Source: Tsukamurella sp. TY48 (lineage in GTDB: Bacteria; Actinomycetota; Actinomycetes; Mycobacteriales; Mycobacteriaceae). Taken from it: DNA of 64,000 bases. Position numbers and translations under genes: made by a program. Below the pieces are notes generated by a model, which saw nothing but the letters and a program-made list of their open reading frames with translations, did not search any database and was not told the origin of the DNA. Position 1 is the first letter of the stretch. Each line of letters starts with the position of its first letter. Location: positions 434,001-498,000 of the forward strand of contig NZ_BPMV01000001.1 in NCBI RefSeq assembly GCF_019656655.1, in the 5' to 3' direction. Shown here in pieces: positions 55,337 to 63,475 of this stretch.

Positions 55337-56152
55337 ATGGGCGACGACGTCCATAGTCACGCATCGACCGAGAAGGTTGAACCCGGAACGAGGCTCAGCG
55401 CATTCCTGGCTGCGGCGAACCCTGACGTCGGCTCCACCGGGTGGTCGTGGTTGGCGCGCGTCGATGACGTGGTCACCGCCGTGTGGTCGATCGATCACGG
55501 AGTTCAACTACTCGTCGAGGACTATCCGATCACCCGACGCACTGCACCGAAGAGCGTGTACTGGGTGTATTGCCAGCAGATCGACCCGGCCTGGTTGCAT
55601 GGAAGACTCTCCGGCGGAGCGTCGGCAAATTTGAAGCACCTCCACGATGAGTACAAGTCCATAGGGCGGGCCAAGCAAGAACGTGAGGAACGTCGACGAG
55701 AATTCGACATCGAAGAGCGATGCGTCAGTAGCGATTACGTTACGGCCTTCGAAAGGCTCGGCGCGAGCATCGATCTCCACAACGACCGGCTACTCCGATT
55801 CGAACTACTCGGTCACCGGTGGGTCTTCAAACGAAACGATTCGATGTTCGGCATCTACGTCGACGACGTTTCACTCGCTTCGATCCGCCCGCTACCGCTC
55901 GCCGAGCGATGGCTCCTCGCGGCTGTGGCGGCACGTTCCACGCCGCAAGCACACCTCGTTCCGCCCGCACACGACGAGAGCACTTTCGAATGGCGCCCGA
56001 TGTCTTCAGTACCTGGAGGACCTGCACGATGGGAAGCCAGCAAGGGCTATGCCGTCGCGCAGTTGGAAGGGGAAGACGCTGTCGCCTACTTCCGGTTCGC
56101 TGAAAGCAGATCACCAGAGCAGGTCAGCGACGCGTTCGTACGCAAGGAGTAG
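55337..56152 (+). CDS. Unrecognised protein of atypical composition
   Basis: A protein of about 271 residues, read opposite to the flanking holA and comEC genes and visibly less GC-rich than they are. It has tryptophan-rich segments (VGSTGWSWLARVDDVVTAVW, SVYWVYCQQIDPAWLHG), a charged helix (RAKQEREERRREFDIEE) and a C-terminal globular part (VAYFRFAESRSPEQVSDAF). No known motif. ATG at 55337 has GGAG ten bases upstream; the frame is open to 55268, with ATG at 55283 also possible. Its 3' end overlaps comEC by 29 bases. Probable horizontally acquired insert. Confidence 0.6.
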   Translation: MGDDVHSHASTEKVEPGTRLSAFLAAANPDVGSTGWSWLARVDDVVTAVWSIDHGVQLLVEDYPITRRTAPKSVYWVYCQQIDPAWLHGRLSGGASANLKHLHDEYKSIGRAKQEREERRREFDIEERCVSSDYVTAFERLGASIDLHNDRLLRFELLGHRWVFKRNDSMFGIYVDDVSLASIRPLPLAERWLLAAVAARSTPQAHLVPPAHDESTFEWRPMSSVPGGPARWEASKGYAVAQLEGEDAVAYFRFAESRSPEQVSDAFVRKE

Positions 56153-57632
56153 AGCCACGGTGTCGCGCCGACGATCTGAGAAAGAACACGACGACGCACA
56201 CCGCGACCAGCAACAGCCCCGCCACCGAACCGCCCGGCACCACCAGCACCGGCAGCCGCGCACACCACCGCGCCACCATCAGCACCCACCACAACTCCGG
56301 CCCCGTCGCCCGCGCCCCCACCTCCGCGAGCACGGGCGCCACCGGCGAAGACATCGCCGCCAGCGTTCCCACGACCGTGATCACGGGAATCACCGGCCCC
56401 GCCAACAGATTCGCCGGCAGGGCACCCAACGGCACTCGACCCGACAGCGCCACCACCAAGGGCAGCGTGACCACCTGCGCCACCACCGTGACGGCCAGCA
56501 GCCCCGCCAGCGTGTCCGGAACCCTCCGCATCACCAACCGATCCCGCACCACCGGTGCCCACAGGATCAGTCCCGCCGTGGCCGCCACCGATAGGGCGAA
56601 TCCGAGGTCCAGCGCCAACTGCGGCCGCACGACCAGTAACACCACGATCGCCGCCAGCAACGCCGAGAAGGGCTGCCGCCCGCGTCGCAGCGCCAGCGCC
56701 CCCACACCGAGCAGGCCCATCACCGCCGCCCGCACCACCGACCCCGTCGGACCCACCAGCCCGACGAAGGCGATGATCGCCACCGCCGTCACCACCGCCC
56801 GCGCCGTGATCGACAAACCTAGCGCCGCACACAGCCCCAGCACGCACAGCGCCACGATGGCGAAGTTGGCGCCGGAGACGGCCGTCAGGTGGGTGAGTCC
56901 GGAGTCCTGGAAGTCGCCGCGCACCGTCGGGAGCGTGTGCGATTCGTCGCCCAGCACCAGTGCGGGGAGCAGCCCCGCGGCGTCGACGGGCAGGGCGTCC
57001 GCGGACACCGCCGCGAACGACCGGCGGACCTGTGCGGCGGCACGGAAGTGCGGCGGTGCGCGTTCGAGCACCGTGGGATCGCCCGATCCGACGAGGACCG
57101 CCGCGACGAGGCCGGGGCGGGTGCTGCGGAGCACGGTGGCGCGCATCGCGATCCGCTCCCCCGGCACCACCGAACCCAGATCGAAGGTGGAGCCGAGCAG
57201 CAGCACCGAGCCGTGTGCGGGAACCGTCTCCACTGCCTGCACCGCCAGTGCCGTGGCCGGCACCAGCACCCGCGAGGCGTCGAGGTGGCCACCCGGGTCG
57301 CCGCTGCGCTGACGCGGCCATTCGTTCACCTCCAGCACCACCAGCACGCGGCCGGCACCCTCGAAATCGGCGATCGGTGCGCGTTCCCTGTCGTGCACAC
57401 GCACGGCCACCGAGACGGCGACTCCGGCTCCGAGGCCCGCCGCCGCGGCCAGCGCGATGCTCACGGCCCGTACCGTCGGCGACGATCCGCCGATCCTGGT
57501 GGCGGCGACGGCCACCAGGATCAGCACGGCAGCGATCGACCACGCGGCGGCCGCGGAGCGCAGCGCGAGGGCGGTGGCCGCCCACGCCACGGCAGCCGCC
57601 GGGAGCAACCGCAGATCGACGCGCTCCTGCAT
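56124..57632 (-). CDS. comEC: ComEC/Rec2-type DNA uptake channel protein
   Basis: A 502-residue polytopic membrane protein with the N-terminal DUF4131-like region and the Competence domain (DSGLTHLTAVSGANFAIVAL, GDESHTLP). The beta-lactamase-like C-terminal domain of many ComEC proteins is absent, as in mycobacterial homologues of about the same size. Competence has not been shown for most of these bacteria. Its last 10 or so codons overlap the end of the converging hypothetical gene, so the C-terminal tail may be new. It starts 1 base after comEA ends. Confidence 0.88.
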   Translation of the reverse strand: MQERVDLRLLPAAAVAWAATALALRSAAAAWSIAAVLILVAVAATRIGGSSPTVRAVSIALAAAAGLGAGVAVSVAVRVHDRERAPIADFEGAGRVLVVLEVNEWPRQRSGDPGGHLDASRVLVPATALAVQAVETVPAHGSVLLLGSTFDLGSVVPGERIAMRATVLRSTRPGLVAAVLVGSGDPTVLERAPPHFRAAAQVRRSFAAVSADALPVDAAGLLPALVLGDESHTLPTVRGDFQDSGLTHLTAVSGANFAIVALCVLGLCAALGLSITARAVVTAVAIIAFVGLVGPTGSVVRAAVMGLLGVGALALRRGRQPFSALLAAIVVLLVVRPQLALDLGFALSVAATAGLILWAPVVRDRLVMRRVPDTLAGLLAVTVVAQVVTLPLVVALSGRVPLGALPANLLAGPVIPVITVVGTLAAMSSPVAPVLAEVGARATGPELWWVLMVARWCARLPVLVVPGGSVAGLLLVAVCVVVFFLRSSARHRGSTPCVRTRR

Positions 57633-57633
57633 C

Positions 57634-58476
57634 TCACACCGTGGCCATAGGCTTGATCTTGGCGAGCTTCGCGTCGCCGATCCCCGCGACCTTGCCCAGA
57701 TCCTCGACGGTCTTGAAGGGCCCGTTCTGTTCCCGGTACGAGATGATCGCGGCAGCGGTCGCCGCGCCCACGCCGGGTAACCGGTCGAGCTCCGAGGCTC
57801 CCGCGGTGTTGAGGTTCACCTGCGCCCCGGGCACGGCCGAGGAACCACTCGCGGCCCCGGAGGCGCCGGCGGCTCCCGGCCCCGCCGAGACCACCGAGCT
57901 GCGCAGCTTCACCGCCGACTTCCCCTCGGCCACACCCACCACCACCTGGTCGCCGTCGCGCAGGGGCTGCGCCAGATTGAGACCGGCGGTGTCGGCGCCG
58001 CCGAGGGTGCCGCGGGCGGCGGTCAGGGCATCAGCGACCCGCGATCCGGGGGCGAGCCGATGCAGACCAGGGGCGCGGACCAGGCCCACCACGGCCACCA
58101 CCAACTCCCGCGGCACGGCCGGGCTGGACGACACAGCACCCGCGGACGTGGATGCCGAAGCGGTGGAGGATGTCCCGGCGAAGTTCACCACCGGGTACTG
58201 CCCCGCGTCGTTGGAGCCGGACGATCCGAAGATCGCCACGGCGGCCACGATCGCCGCGATCACCCCGACGGCGCACAGCGCGACCGCCGCCCGCGGCGTG
58301 GTGCGCACGCGGTCGACCGTGGAGCGCCACCCCGTCGGTTCCCGATCCCAGAGTTCGTCGTCGGCGCGGGACCCGCGCGGCGGCTCGGCGAAGTCGTCGA
58401 GCCACTCGGGTCGCGCGTACGCCTGGTCGCGAGCGCCGTCGTCGCGGTCGTCGCGGGAATTCCGTGTGCCGTCCAT
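57634..58476 (-). CDS. comEA: ComEA-type helix-hairpin-helix protein
   Basis: A 280-residue protein with a basic/acidic cytoplasmic N terminus, one membrane segment (AALCAVGVIAAIVAAVAIF-like, about residue 65-85), a SLBB domain (RELVVAVVGLVRAPGLHRLA) and a C-terminal DNA-binding helix-hairpin-helix domain (NLNTAGASELDRLPGVGAAT, TVEDLGKVAGIGDAKLAKIK). In competent species ComEA binds incoming DNA outside the membrane. Co-transcribed with comEC. DnaA-box-like sites lie in the upstream region. Confidence 0.92.
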   Translation of the reverse strand: MDGTRNSRDDRDDGARDQAYARPEWLDDFAEPPRGSRADDELWDREPTGWRSTVDRVRTTPRAAVALCAVGVIAAIVAAVAIFGSSGSNDAGQYPVVNFAGTSSTASASTSAGAVSSSPAVPRELVVAVVGLVRAPGLHRLAPGSRVADALTAARGTLGGADTAGLNLAQPLRDGDQVVVGVAEGKSAVKLRSSVVSAGPGAAGASGAASGSSAVPGAQVNLNTAGASELDRLPGVGAATAAAIISYREQNGPFKTVEDLGKVAGIGDAKLAKIKPMATV

Positions 58477-58538
58477 GCCCGCACGCTAGGCCCGCGATCC
58501 GGCGCGGAAGCCGCGGAGAACCGCGGATACGGCGTGCC

Positions 58539-58565
58539 TGTGGATAACCCCGAACCTGTGGAGAA
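58539..58565. promoter_or_regulatory. DnaA-box-like pair upstream of comEA
   Basis: TGTGGATAA (58539-58547) is the perfect complement of the consensus DnaA box TTATCCACA. TGTGGAGAA (58557-58565) is one mismatch away, in the same orientation, 18 bases further on. They lie in the 125-base gap between degV and comEA, upstream of the comEA-comEC operon. Binding and regulation by DnaA are inferred only. Confidence 0.45.
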
Positions 58566-58601
58566 CCGCCCGCCAGCGGGGCAGCCCGTCAGCGGCGCGT
58601 G

Positions 58602-59441
58602 CTAGTCGCCGAGCGCCGGGGCCACGGCGACGCCGACCGCGCCGGGACCGAGGTGCGCGGCGATGGTGCCACCGAACGGGCCGATCACCAGCTCCACCAG
58701 CTGCGGGAACGCCGCGCGCACCTGCTCGGCCACCTTCGCCGCCGCCTCGGGGGCCTCCACATGATGTACGGCGACCCGGGCCGGACGGTCACCCAGATGC
58801 TCCGAGGCCAAGGGCGCCAACTGATCCCGCGCACGGCTCACCGTCCGGGTCTTCCGCTCGGAGACGATCCGGCCATCCGCCAGACGCAGCACCGGCACGA
58901 TCTGCAGGGCCCCACCGAGCAGTGCGGCCAGCGCGCTCACCCTGCCTCCGGCACGCAGGTGGTCAAGCTTGGCCACGCAGAAGAAGCCCTCCGCGGAGCC
59001 CAGCACCTCGTGCGCGGCCTCGGCCACCTCGTCCGCGGTGGCACCGGCCGCAGCCAGGCGCGCAGCCTCCAGCACGCCGAAGCCCATCGCCATATCGATG
59101 CAGCGCGAGTCGATCACCCGGATGGAGTCGTCGATCAGGGCCGCCTGCGAGACCGCGGTCGAGTAGGTGGAGCTCAGGTGCGAGCTCATGGTGATCACCA
59201 CGACCCCGTCACCGTCCGCCTCGGCGACCGCCGCCTCCAGCACCTCGCGGACCTCCCCGACCGAGGGGCCCGAGGTGGTCACGCCCTCCTTGACGAAGCG
59301 CTCGGCCTCGTAGCCGGTACCGCGATCGATGAACTCGCCGTCGGCCGAGAGCACGTGCAACGGCAGGATGCGGATCCCCGCCTCCCGCACGCGTTCCGGC
59401 GCGATCGCCGCCGAGGCATCGGTCACCACGACCACGCTCAC
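58602..59441 (-). CDS. DegV-family fatty-acid-binding protein
   Basis: A 279-residue DegV protein. It has the EDD fold with VVVTDASAAIAPERVREAGI, the lipid-contacting EGVTTSGPSVGEVREVLE (TSxPS motif), TMSSHLSSTYSTA, and the C-terminal AVHHVEAPEAAAKVAEQV. The family binds fatty acids and, in some bacteria, presents them to FakA kinase, but no fakA is adjacent. It sits between comEA and octT, as in mycobacteria (Rv2417c). Confidence 0.92.
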   Translation of the reverse strand: MSVVVVTDASAAIAPERVREAGIRILPLHVLSADGEFIDRGTGYEAERFVKEGVTTSGPSVGEVREVLEAAVAEADGDGVVVITMSSHLSSTYSTAVSQAALIDDSIRVIDSRCIDMAMGFGVLEAARLAAAGATADEVAEAAHEVLGSAEGFFCVAKLDHLRAGGRVSALAALLGGALQIVPVLRLADGRIVSERKTRTVSRARDQLAPLASEHLGDRPARVAVHHVEAPEAAAKVAEQVRAAFPQLVELVIGPFGGTIAAHLGPGAVGVAVAPALGD

Positions 59442-59443
59442 GA

Positions 59444-60160
59444 CTACCTCCCCTCCGCGCGCAGGGCGCGCAGCACGCGCTGCGCGACCTGCTCGTGCAT
59501 CTCGAACGACCAGTGGATCCCGTCGATGTTATTGATCCCCAGGTCGAACGACCACTCGCACAGGTCACGGACCGGCACGTAGGGCACCCCGGCCTCCTCG
59601 GCCCAGCCGCGCATGGCGGCGTCGGTCCTGGCCCAGCCGGGCTGCGCGAAGGCGTACGCCCGCGTGCGGTGCACCGCGGGTCCGAGCACGGCGGTCGCCG
59701 CGTGCGGCCGCAGCGCCGCGATCGAGGCGTGGGTGCGATCGAGGTAGTCCCGGGTCACCGCGGGGGGCAGCGCCATCGGCCAGCCGACGGGTGCGAAGAC
59801 CCGCTGCAGCACCGCGTAGCCGTCGCGGGCCCGCGCTCGCAGCGATGCCGGCCGCAGGTACCGGATCTGCTCACGCAGCGCGGTGGGCACGGGCGAGGGC
59901 AGCGAATCCATGCCGCCGAGCGCGAGCACCACGGCGTCGACGTTCGGGATCGTCGCCCAGACCCGCGGATCCTGGCTCACGCACCACCACCCGTCGCGCG
60001 TGGTCCAGCCGACGCGGCCGAACAGCTCGCAGCGCTGACCGAGCGCGGCGGCCACGAGATTGGGCCAGATCCGCGGATCGGAGGTGGGCAGCGCGCCCTC
60101 GGGACCGTAGAAGCCCAGCGAATCGCTGAGCACGAGCAGCGTCGACGTCGGTTCCGTCAT
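59444..60160 (-). CDS. octT: Diglucosylglycerate octanoyltransferase
   Basis: A 238-residue SGNH-fold enzyme of the OctT type. The block-I serine is in LLVLSDSLGFYGPEG, followed by the GRVGWTTRDG and VLALGGMDS segments and NNIDGIHWSFEMHEQV with the catalytic Asp and His. Mycobacterial OctT (Rv2418c) transfers octanoate to diglucosylglycerate during methylglucose lipopolysaccharide synthesis. The ATG overlaps the gpgP stop by 4 bases (ATGA), keeping the pathway pair together. Confidence 0.85.
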   Translation of the reverse strand: MTEPTSTLLVLSDSLGFYGPEGALPTSDPRIWPNLVAAALGQRCELFGRVGWTTRDGWWCVSQDPRVWATIPNVDAVVLALGGMDSLPSPVPTALREQIRYLRPASLRARARDGYAVLQRVFAPVGWPMALPPAVTRDYLDRTHASIAALRPHAATAVLGPAVHRTRAYAFAQPGWARTDAAMRGWAEEAGVPYVPVRDLCEWSFDLGINNIDGIHWSFEMHEQVAQRVLRALRAEGR

Positions 60161-60846
60161 TGGACCTCGGGGGCCACGTCCGCGGAGGCGTTCCACACGT
60201 CCAGGCGCCAGCGGGGCGCATCGCCGTGACCGCTGAGCTGCACCCAGCTGCAATTGCCGAGGCCGCCGAGCACCGGCCACGAGGACACCGGCAGGTCGAG
60301 CAGGCGGGCCGTCAACGCGGCGACCAGGCCGCCGTGGGCCACCAGCACCACGGGCCGTTCCGCATCGCCCCATTCGGGCAAGCGGTCGATCAGCTCCGTG
60401 ACCACGGGATAGGAGCGGGCGGCCACATCGACCCGGGCCTCACCGCCGGGCGGTGCCCACTCCGGTGCGTCGCGCCAGCGCAGGCGGGCGCCGGGCATGT
60501 ACGCGTCGACCTCGGTATGGGTCAGGCCCTGCCAGTCGCCCAGCATCGTCTCGCGCAGCCGCGGGTCGGTCTCCACCGGCACGCCCGTCGCCACGCTCAG
60601 CGCCTCCGCGGTATCGCGGGCGCGCCGCAGATCCGAGCTGAGGATCGCCAGGGGCTCCCGGTCGGCGAGCGCATCGGCGGCGGCCAGCGCCTGCCGGCGG
60701 CCGAGGTCGGTGAGGTCGGTGTCGAGCTGCCCCTGCATCCGGCCCTCGGCGTTCGACGCGGTCTGGCCGTGCCGCAGCAGGATCAGCCGGCGCACCGTCG
60801 GGGTGAGCCGCTCGACCGACGAGTCGAGCCCGTCCTCGACCCGCAT
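60157..60846 (-). CDS. gpgP: Glucosyl-3-phosphoglycerate phosphatase
   Basis: A 229-residue histidine phosphatase. The RHG motif LILLRHGQTASN carries the phosphohistidine. RETMLGDWQGLTHTEV supplies the acidic partner and VVLVAHGGLVAALTARLL the second histidine. Pairing with octT identifies it as GpgP (Rv2419c), which makes glucosylglycerate for methylglucose lipopolysaccharides. The ATG at 60846 shares one base with the rsfS stop; a GTG one codon earlier is possible. Confidence 0.88.
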   Translation of the reverse strand: MRVEDGLDSSVERLTPTVRRLILLRHGQTASNAEGRMQGQLDTDLTDLGRRQALAAADALADREPLAILSSDLRRARDTAEALSVATGVPVETDPRLRETMLGDWQGLTHTEVDAYMPGARLRWRDAPEWAPPGGEARVDVAARSYPVVTELIDRLPEWGDAERPVVLVAHGGLVAALTARLLDLPVSSWPVLGGLGNCSWVQLSGHGDAPRWRLDVWNASADVAPEVQ

Positions 60847-61253
60847 CACTCGCCCTCGGGCGTGTCTCCGGCGTCCCCGTCAGCGGAGCGTTCGCCGAGT
60901 CCCTCGACCTCGATGTGCGGGCAGTCCTTCCACAGCTTCTCGAGCGCGTAGAACTCGCGCTCCTCCTGGTGGAAGACGTGCACCACGATGTCCAGAAAGT
61001 CGATCAGTGCCCAGCGGCCCTCGCGGGTGCCCTCGCGACGGGTGGGCTTGACGCCGATCTCGCGGAGCTTGTCCTCGATCTCCTCGACGATGGCGTTCAC
61101 CTGGCGCTCGTTGCTCGCCGAGGCGATCACGAAGGCCTCGGTGAGCACCAACTGCTCGGACACGTCGAGCACCACGACGTCGGTCGCGAGCTTGTCGTCG
61201 GCGGCCAGCGCGGCGACGGTGGCCAGTCGGCGGGCGTTCTCGGATGCGGTCAT
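60846..61253 (-). CDS. rsfS: Ribosomal silencing factor RsfS
   Basis: A 135-residue Iojap/RsfS protein that binds L14 and blocks subunit joining in slow growth. The core [40 protein letters not shown] and [19 protein letters not shown] is canonical, with an acidic C-terminal tail of about 25 residues. Overlaps nadD by 4 bases (ATGA). Confidence 0.96.
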   Translation of the reverse strand: MTASENARRLATVAALAADDKLATDVVVLDVSEQLVLTEAFVIASASNERQVNAIVEEIEDKLREIGVKPTRREGTREGRWALIDFLDIVVHVFHQEEREFYALEKLWKDCPHIEVEGLGERSADGDAGDTPEGE

Positions 61254-61957
61254 GATCCTCCTGGGTTCAGGGTGCTGCCCGGGGTCTCCGGGTGGCTCTC
61301 GTACAGCCGGCGCTTGGCGATGTACTGCACGACGCCGTCGGGGACGAGGTACCAGACAGGACGTCCGGCATCGGCCCGCGCGCGGCACTCGGTCGACGAG
61401 ATGGCCAGGGCGGGCACCTCCACGAGGAACAATCTATCCCGCGGCACGTTCGTCAGGTGATCGGCGGCGAGCTGATACCCCGGCCGGGAGACGCCGACGA
61501 AGGTGGCGAGGCCGAACAGCTCCTCCCAGTCCTGCCAGCTCAGGATCGAGGCCAGCGCATCGGCGCCGGTGATGAAGTACAGGTCGGTGTCGGGGGCCTG
61601 CGCGCGCAGGTCGCGCAGGGTGTCCACGGTGTAGGTGTCGCCGCCGCGGTCGATGTCGACGCGGCTCACGGAGAACCGCGGGTTCGAGGCGGTGGCGATC
61701 ACCGTCATCAGGTACCGGTCCTCGGCGGGGGTGACGCCGCTCTTCTGCCAGGGCTTGCCGGTGGGGACGAAGACCACCTCGTCGAGGTCGAACCGGTCGG
61801 CCACCTCGCTGGCGGCCACCAGGTGACCGTTGTGGATCGGATCGAAGGTCCCGCCCATGACGCCGACGCGGCGGCGTCTGGTGTTACCGATGCGGCCGCG
61901 TCCAGTGTCACTGGCGCGGCTGCGGCCGGCGGCGCGGGACTCGCGTGCGGTGGGCAT
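61250..61957 (-). CDS. nadD: Nicotinate-nucleotide adenylyltransferase
   Basis: A 235-residue NAD-biosynthesis enzyme that joins nicotinate mononucleotide and ATP. It has the nucleotidyltransferase motif [20 protein letters not shown] and the downstream [17 protein letters not shown] (ISSTxxR). About 30 basic residues precede the conserved core (ATG at 61957). They look like low-complexity sequence, so a start nearer the core cannot be excluded. First of the nadD-rsfS-gpgP-octT chain. Confidence 0.93.
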   Translation of the reverse strand: MPTARESRAAGRSRASDTGRGRIGNTRRRRVGVMGGTFDPIHNGHLVAASEVADRFDLDEVVFVPTGKPWQKSGVTPAEDRYLMTVIATASNPRFSVSRVDIDRGGDTYTVDTLRDLRAQAPDTDLYFITGADALASILSWQDWEELFGLATFVGVSRPGYQLAADHLTNVPRDRLFLVEVPALAISSTECRARADAGRPVWYLVPDGVVQYIAKRRLYESHPETPGSTLNPGGS

Positions 61958-61991
61958 GGGAGTTGATCCTATGGTGTGCGTGCGCGCCGGG

Positions 61992-63473
61992 TCAGACCGG
62001 CAGCAGTCGCCCGATCACATCGGCGAGCTGCCCGGCGGTGCGGCACTCGTACATGTCGATCACCCGGCGGTACTTGTCGGCCACCGAGTCGCCCGTTCCC
62101 CACGAGACCTTCCGCTCGGGGTTGAGCCAGAACGCGTGCCGCGCGCTCTCGACGAGTTCGTTCAGTTCGGCCAGCGCGGGATCGGTGTGGTTGCTGCGGG
62201 CGTCACCCAGGATCAGCAGGGTGCCGCGGTGGGTGACGGCGTCGGGGAAGTCGCGCAGGAAGGTGCGCAGCATGTTGCCGTAGTCGGAGCCGCCGAACCG
62301 GGCGACCTTGGTCTCCCGGATCACCCGGTCGAACATGTCGACCACCGTGTCCACGGTGAGCGTGCGGCTGGTGTCGATGTAGTCGGTGATCTCGTCCACC
62401 GAATCGACGAAGCCGAAGACGCGGATCTTGGAGAACTCGGCCCGCAGCGCGTGCGTGAGAAGCAACGTGAAGTTCGAGAAGCCCGCGACCGAACCGGACA
62501 GGTCGCACAGGAGCACGAGTTCGGGCTTGGTGGGCCGGGGCCGACGGTGCGCCAGATCGATCGGGACGCCGCCCGTGGACATCGACTTGCGCAGCGTGCG
62601 GCGCAGATCGATGGGTCCGCGGCGGGCGCGGCGACGGCGCACCAGCAGCCGGGTGGAGAGCTGGCGGGCCAGGGGCCGCACGGTCTGCTCCATCCGATGC
62701 AGTTCGCTGCGGGTGGCGGCGAAGAAGGCCACGTTCTCCGGCAACTGCGGTGCGGCGTACTCGACGACGGCCTCGGGGCCCCGCCGGGCCGCCATCGCGA
62801 CGGAGGTGAGCTCCCGGACCCGCTCGCTGAGCTCGGCCACCCGTGCCCGCGCGACGCGGCGCGCCGATTCGTATTCGAAGCTGCCGGGCTGCGCCCCGTC
62901 CTCGCCGGCGGCGGAGAGCAGGCCGTTGGCGATCGCGGCGATGAGCGTCTGCGGGTTGAGGGCCTTGAGCGCCTGGTACGAGGAGAAGGCGGTGCCGGTG
63001 GCGGAGTTGTACTCGCCGAGCTGCTCGACGATCTGGCTGGCGATGCCGTCGTGGTCGCCGCCGGCGACGAGCGCGGCGACGGCCTCCTGGCGCAGGGCCT
63101 CGCGCGCCGCATCGGGGTCCGGCGGGGTGTCGGCGGCGGGCATCGTGAGCGGGTCGACCTCGCCGGGCACGCCCTGGCAGCCGCCGGATCCACCGGTCCC
63201 ACTGCCCGACGAGGATCCGGGCAGGCCCAGGCCGCCGCGCACCGGGAAGTAGAGATCGAAGATCACGTCGAAGGACTTGCGGTGCATCTGTTCCCGCAGC
63301 AGTACCGCTGCGAGCCCCTCGCGGAGCTGGCTGCGATCGGTGAGGTCGAGCACCGTCAGCACCTCGGCGGCGGTGATCGCCTCGCCGGGCCCGATCGACA
63401 TGCCCTTGCCGCGCAGTGCGCGGACGAAGGCGTGCAGGTGGCCGTCGAGCGGGGTCCCGGTGGGCGCTGTCAT
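61992..63473 (-). CDS. VWA-domain protein (CoxE-like)
   Basis: A 493-residue cytoplasmic protein with an N-terminal helical region and a C-terminal von Willebrand A domain. The MIDAS metal site DxSxS is in [18 protein letters not shown], with [13 protein letters not shown] and [13 protein letters not shown] further on. The protein family (CoxE/DUF58-like) works with MoxR AAA ATPases as a chaperone-like activation pair, and a MoxR gene lies directly upstream. Glycine/serine-rich spacer near residue 95. Confidence 0.88.
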   Translation of the reverse strand: MTAPTGTPLDGHLHAFVRALRGKGMSIGPGEAITAAEVLTVLDLTDRSQLREGLAAVLLREQMHRKSFDVIFDLYFPVRGGLGLPGSSSGSGTGGSGGCQGVPGEVDPLTMPAADTPPDPDAAREALRQEAVAALVAGGDHDGIASQIVEQLGEYNSATGTAFSSYQALKALNPQTLIAAIANGLLSAAGEDGAQPGSFEYESARRVARARVAELSERVRELTSVAMAARRGPEAVVEYAAPQLPENVAFFAATRSELHRMEQTVRPLARQLSTRLLVRRRRARRGPIDLRRTLRKSMSTGGVPIDLAHRRPRPTKPELVLLCDLSGSVAGFSNFTLLLTHALRAEFSKIRVFGFVDSVDEITDYIDTSRTLTVDTVVDMFDRVIRETKVARFGGSDYGNMLRTFLRDFPDAVTHRGTLLILGDARSNHTDPALAELNELVESARHAFWLNPERKVSWGTGDSVADKYRRVIDMYECRTAGQLADVIGRLLPV

Positions 63474-63475
63474 CG

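Noticed and set aside
61840-61957. Short repeats of GTCACTGG/GTTACCGATGCGGCC type in the 5' part of nadD
   Set aside because: They are imperfect and form a low-complexity N-terminal extension rather than a recognisable repeat family.
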